Translations under genes and position numbers: made by a program | Shown: positions 10,806 to 11,339 of the stretch, piece after piece | How the letters are laid out: every line of letters starts with the position of its first letter | Numbering within the stretch: the stretch's first letter is position 1 | Notes under the pieces: model-generated | What the model was told of the DNA's origin: nothing | Databases searched by the model: none | What the model saw: the letters and a program-made list of their open reading frames with translations, nothing else | DNA from: Deltaproteobacteria bacterium | Lineage (GTDB): Bacteria; Desulfobacterota; Syntrophia; Syntrophales; UBA5619 | Direction of reading: 5' to 3' | DNA: 11,339 bases | Assembly (NCBI GenBank): GCA_026388365.1 | Contig: JAPLJW010000307.1 | Span: forward strand, 1 to 11,339

Positions 10806-11339
10806 ATGGTTCATCCAATCCCAGGCAGTGGAATTGCCCAGACGTATCTCATAACGGATGAGAAAGATGGTTTGATGGTTGTCGATTGCGGCAGCGTCGG
10901 CGCTGCCTTGGCCGTTGAGGATTTCTGTACCCACAGCATAAAGCGCTCCCTTCAGGCGATCCGTATCATCGCCGCCACCCATTTTCATATTGACCATATC
11001 GGCGGGATCGGCGCGCTGCTGGAGAAATGCTCCCCGAAGACGACGATCCTGTTCCACCCCCTCGTGAAGGCTTACCTGAAAGCGGGTCGGCCGATCTCTC
11101 CGATGAAGCACTGGGTCACCGGCTTGGTTCCCACGCTCATTGCCGGCGGCTTTGGTGTCCGGAAATGGTCCGATCTGACCTTCGATGGCCCGGCCGGCGT
11201 GCCCCTGCCTTTCTTCCGGGATCTTCAGAGCGTTTCCTATGCGGACCGGATCCGGTATCTCGAAGGGAATCGCCTCCCCCGTTCCAAGGTTGGCTTCGGC
11301 GATTGGGAAGTGATTGCCGCACCGGGGCATACGGAGGAG
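10806..11339 (+). CDS. Metallo-beta-lactamase-fold hydrolase (partial, runs off the window)
   Basis: The frame is open from the ATG at 10806 to the window end (178 codons). Translation starts MVHPIPGSGIAQTYLITDEK and then DGLMVVDCGS, the beta-strand opening of the metallo-beta-lactamase fold. THFHIDHIGG is the zinc-binding H-x-H-x-D-H motif, and IAAPGHTEE at the end holds the next metal-binding histidine. Such enzymes hydrolyse thioesters, lactones, sulfur compounds or nucleic acids; the substrate here cannot be named. I chose 10806 because GGAGG (10796-10800) lies 5 nt upstream. In-frame ATGs at 10794, 10725 and 10710 are less suitable. The segment between the two motifs (about 95-165) is longer than in the smallest family members and includes a G-rich, aromatic stretch. 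The C-terminal third is missing. Confidence 0.85.
   Translation, partial: MVHPIPGSGIAQTYLITDEKDGLMVVDCGSVGAALAVEDFCTHSIKRSLQAIRIIAATHFHIDHIGGIGALLEKCSPKTTILFHPLVKAYLKAGRPISPMKHWVTGLVPTLIAGGFGVRKWSDLTFDGPAGVPLPFFRDLQSVSYADRIRYLEGNRLPRSKVGFGDWEVIAAPGHTEE

Overview
The window looks like a G+C-rich bacterial chromosome segment carrying a small integrated mobile element next to a tRNA gene. The host is probably a proteobacterium, possibly of the former Deltaproteobacteria. That placement rests only on base composition and the style of the proteins, so it is tentative.

Layout. (1) Positions 1-334: the 3' end of glutamyl-tRNA synthetase (gltX), a short spacer, and a complete tRNA-Glu(CTC) gene. (2) Positions 344-1976, minus strand: a hairpin terminator, a tyrosine-recombinase integrase facing the tRNA, a hairpin-containing spacer, and a small HTH protein that is a likely excisionase. 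This is the classic arrangement of an element integrated at the 3' end of a tRNA gene. (3) Positions 2531-5780, plus strand: a sigma-factor-like regulator, then a compact overlapping operon. The operon holds a replication initiator with 11-bp iterons inside its gene (lambda O-like), a likely replication partner in the position of lambda P, a cysteine-rich phage-type protein, and a second excisionase-like HTH protein. (4) Positions 5916-7769: an AbiE type IV toxin-antitoxin pair (abortive-infection cargo) with a perfect 22-bp inverted repeat at its promoter. (5) Positions 8134-11339: a clostripain-family (C11) cysteine peptidase, an HU-like protein with a basic tail, a single-HKD phospholipase-D-family protein, and a metallo-beta-lactamase-fold protein cut off by the window edge. 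This part may be chromosome or the rest of the island. No copy of the tRNA 3' end was found downstream, so the right boundary is not defined here.

How it may work together. Integrase and the HTH protein would move the element. The O/P-like pair and the iterons would form its replicon. AbiE would be the anti-phage cargo. No capsid, portal, tail, terminase or conjugation gene is visible, so the visible part resembles a phage satellite or mini-replicon island more than a prophage. The most striking signal is a two-block promoter-like module, GTCCCCTGA-N12-CACATAGTG, preceded by AAAATATTTT. It occurs exactly twice: upstream of the excisionase and upstream of the replication operon. The spacing is identical and the spacer sequence is not conserved. 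The element also encodes its own sigma-like protein between these two promoters, which suggests a self-contained sigma-driven switch coupling excision to replication.
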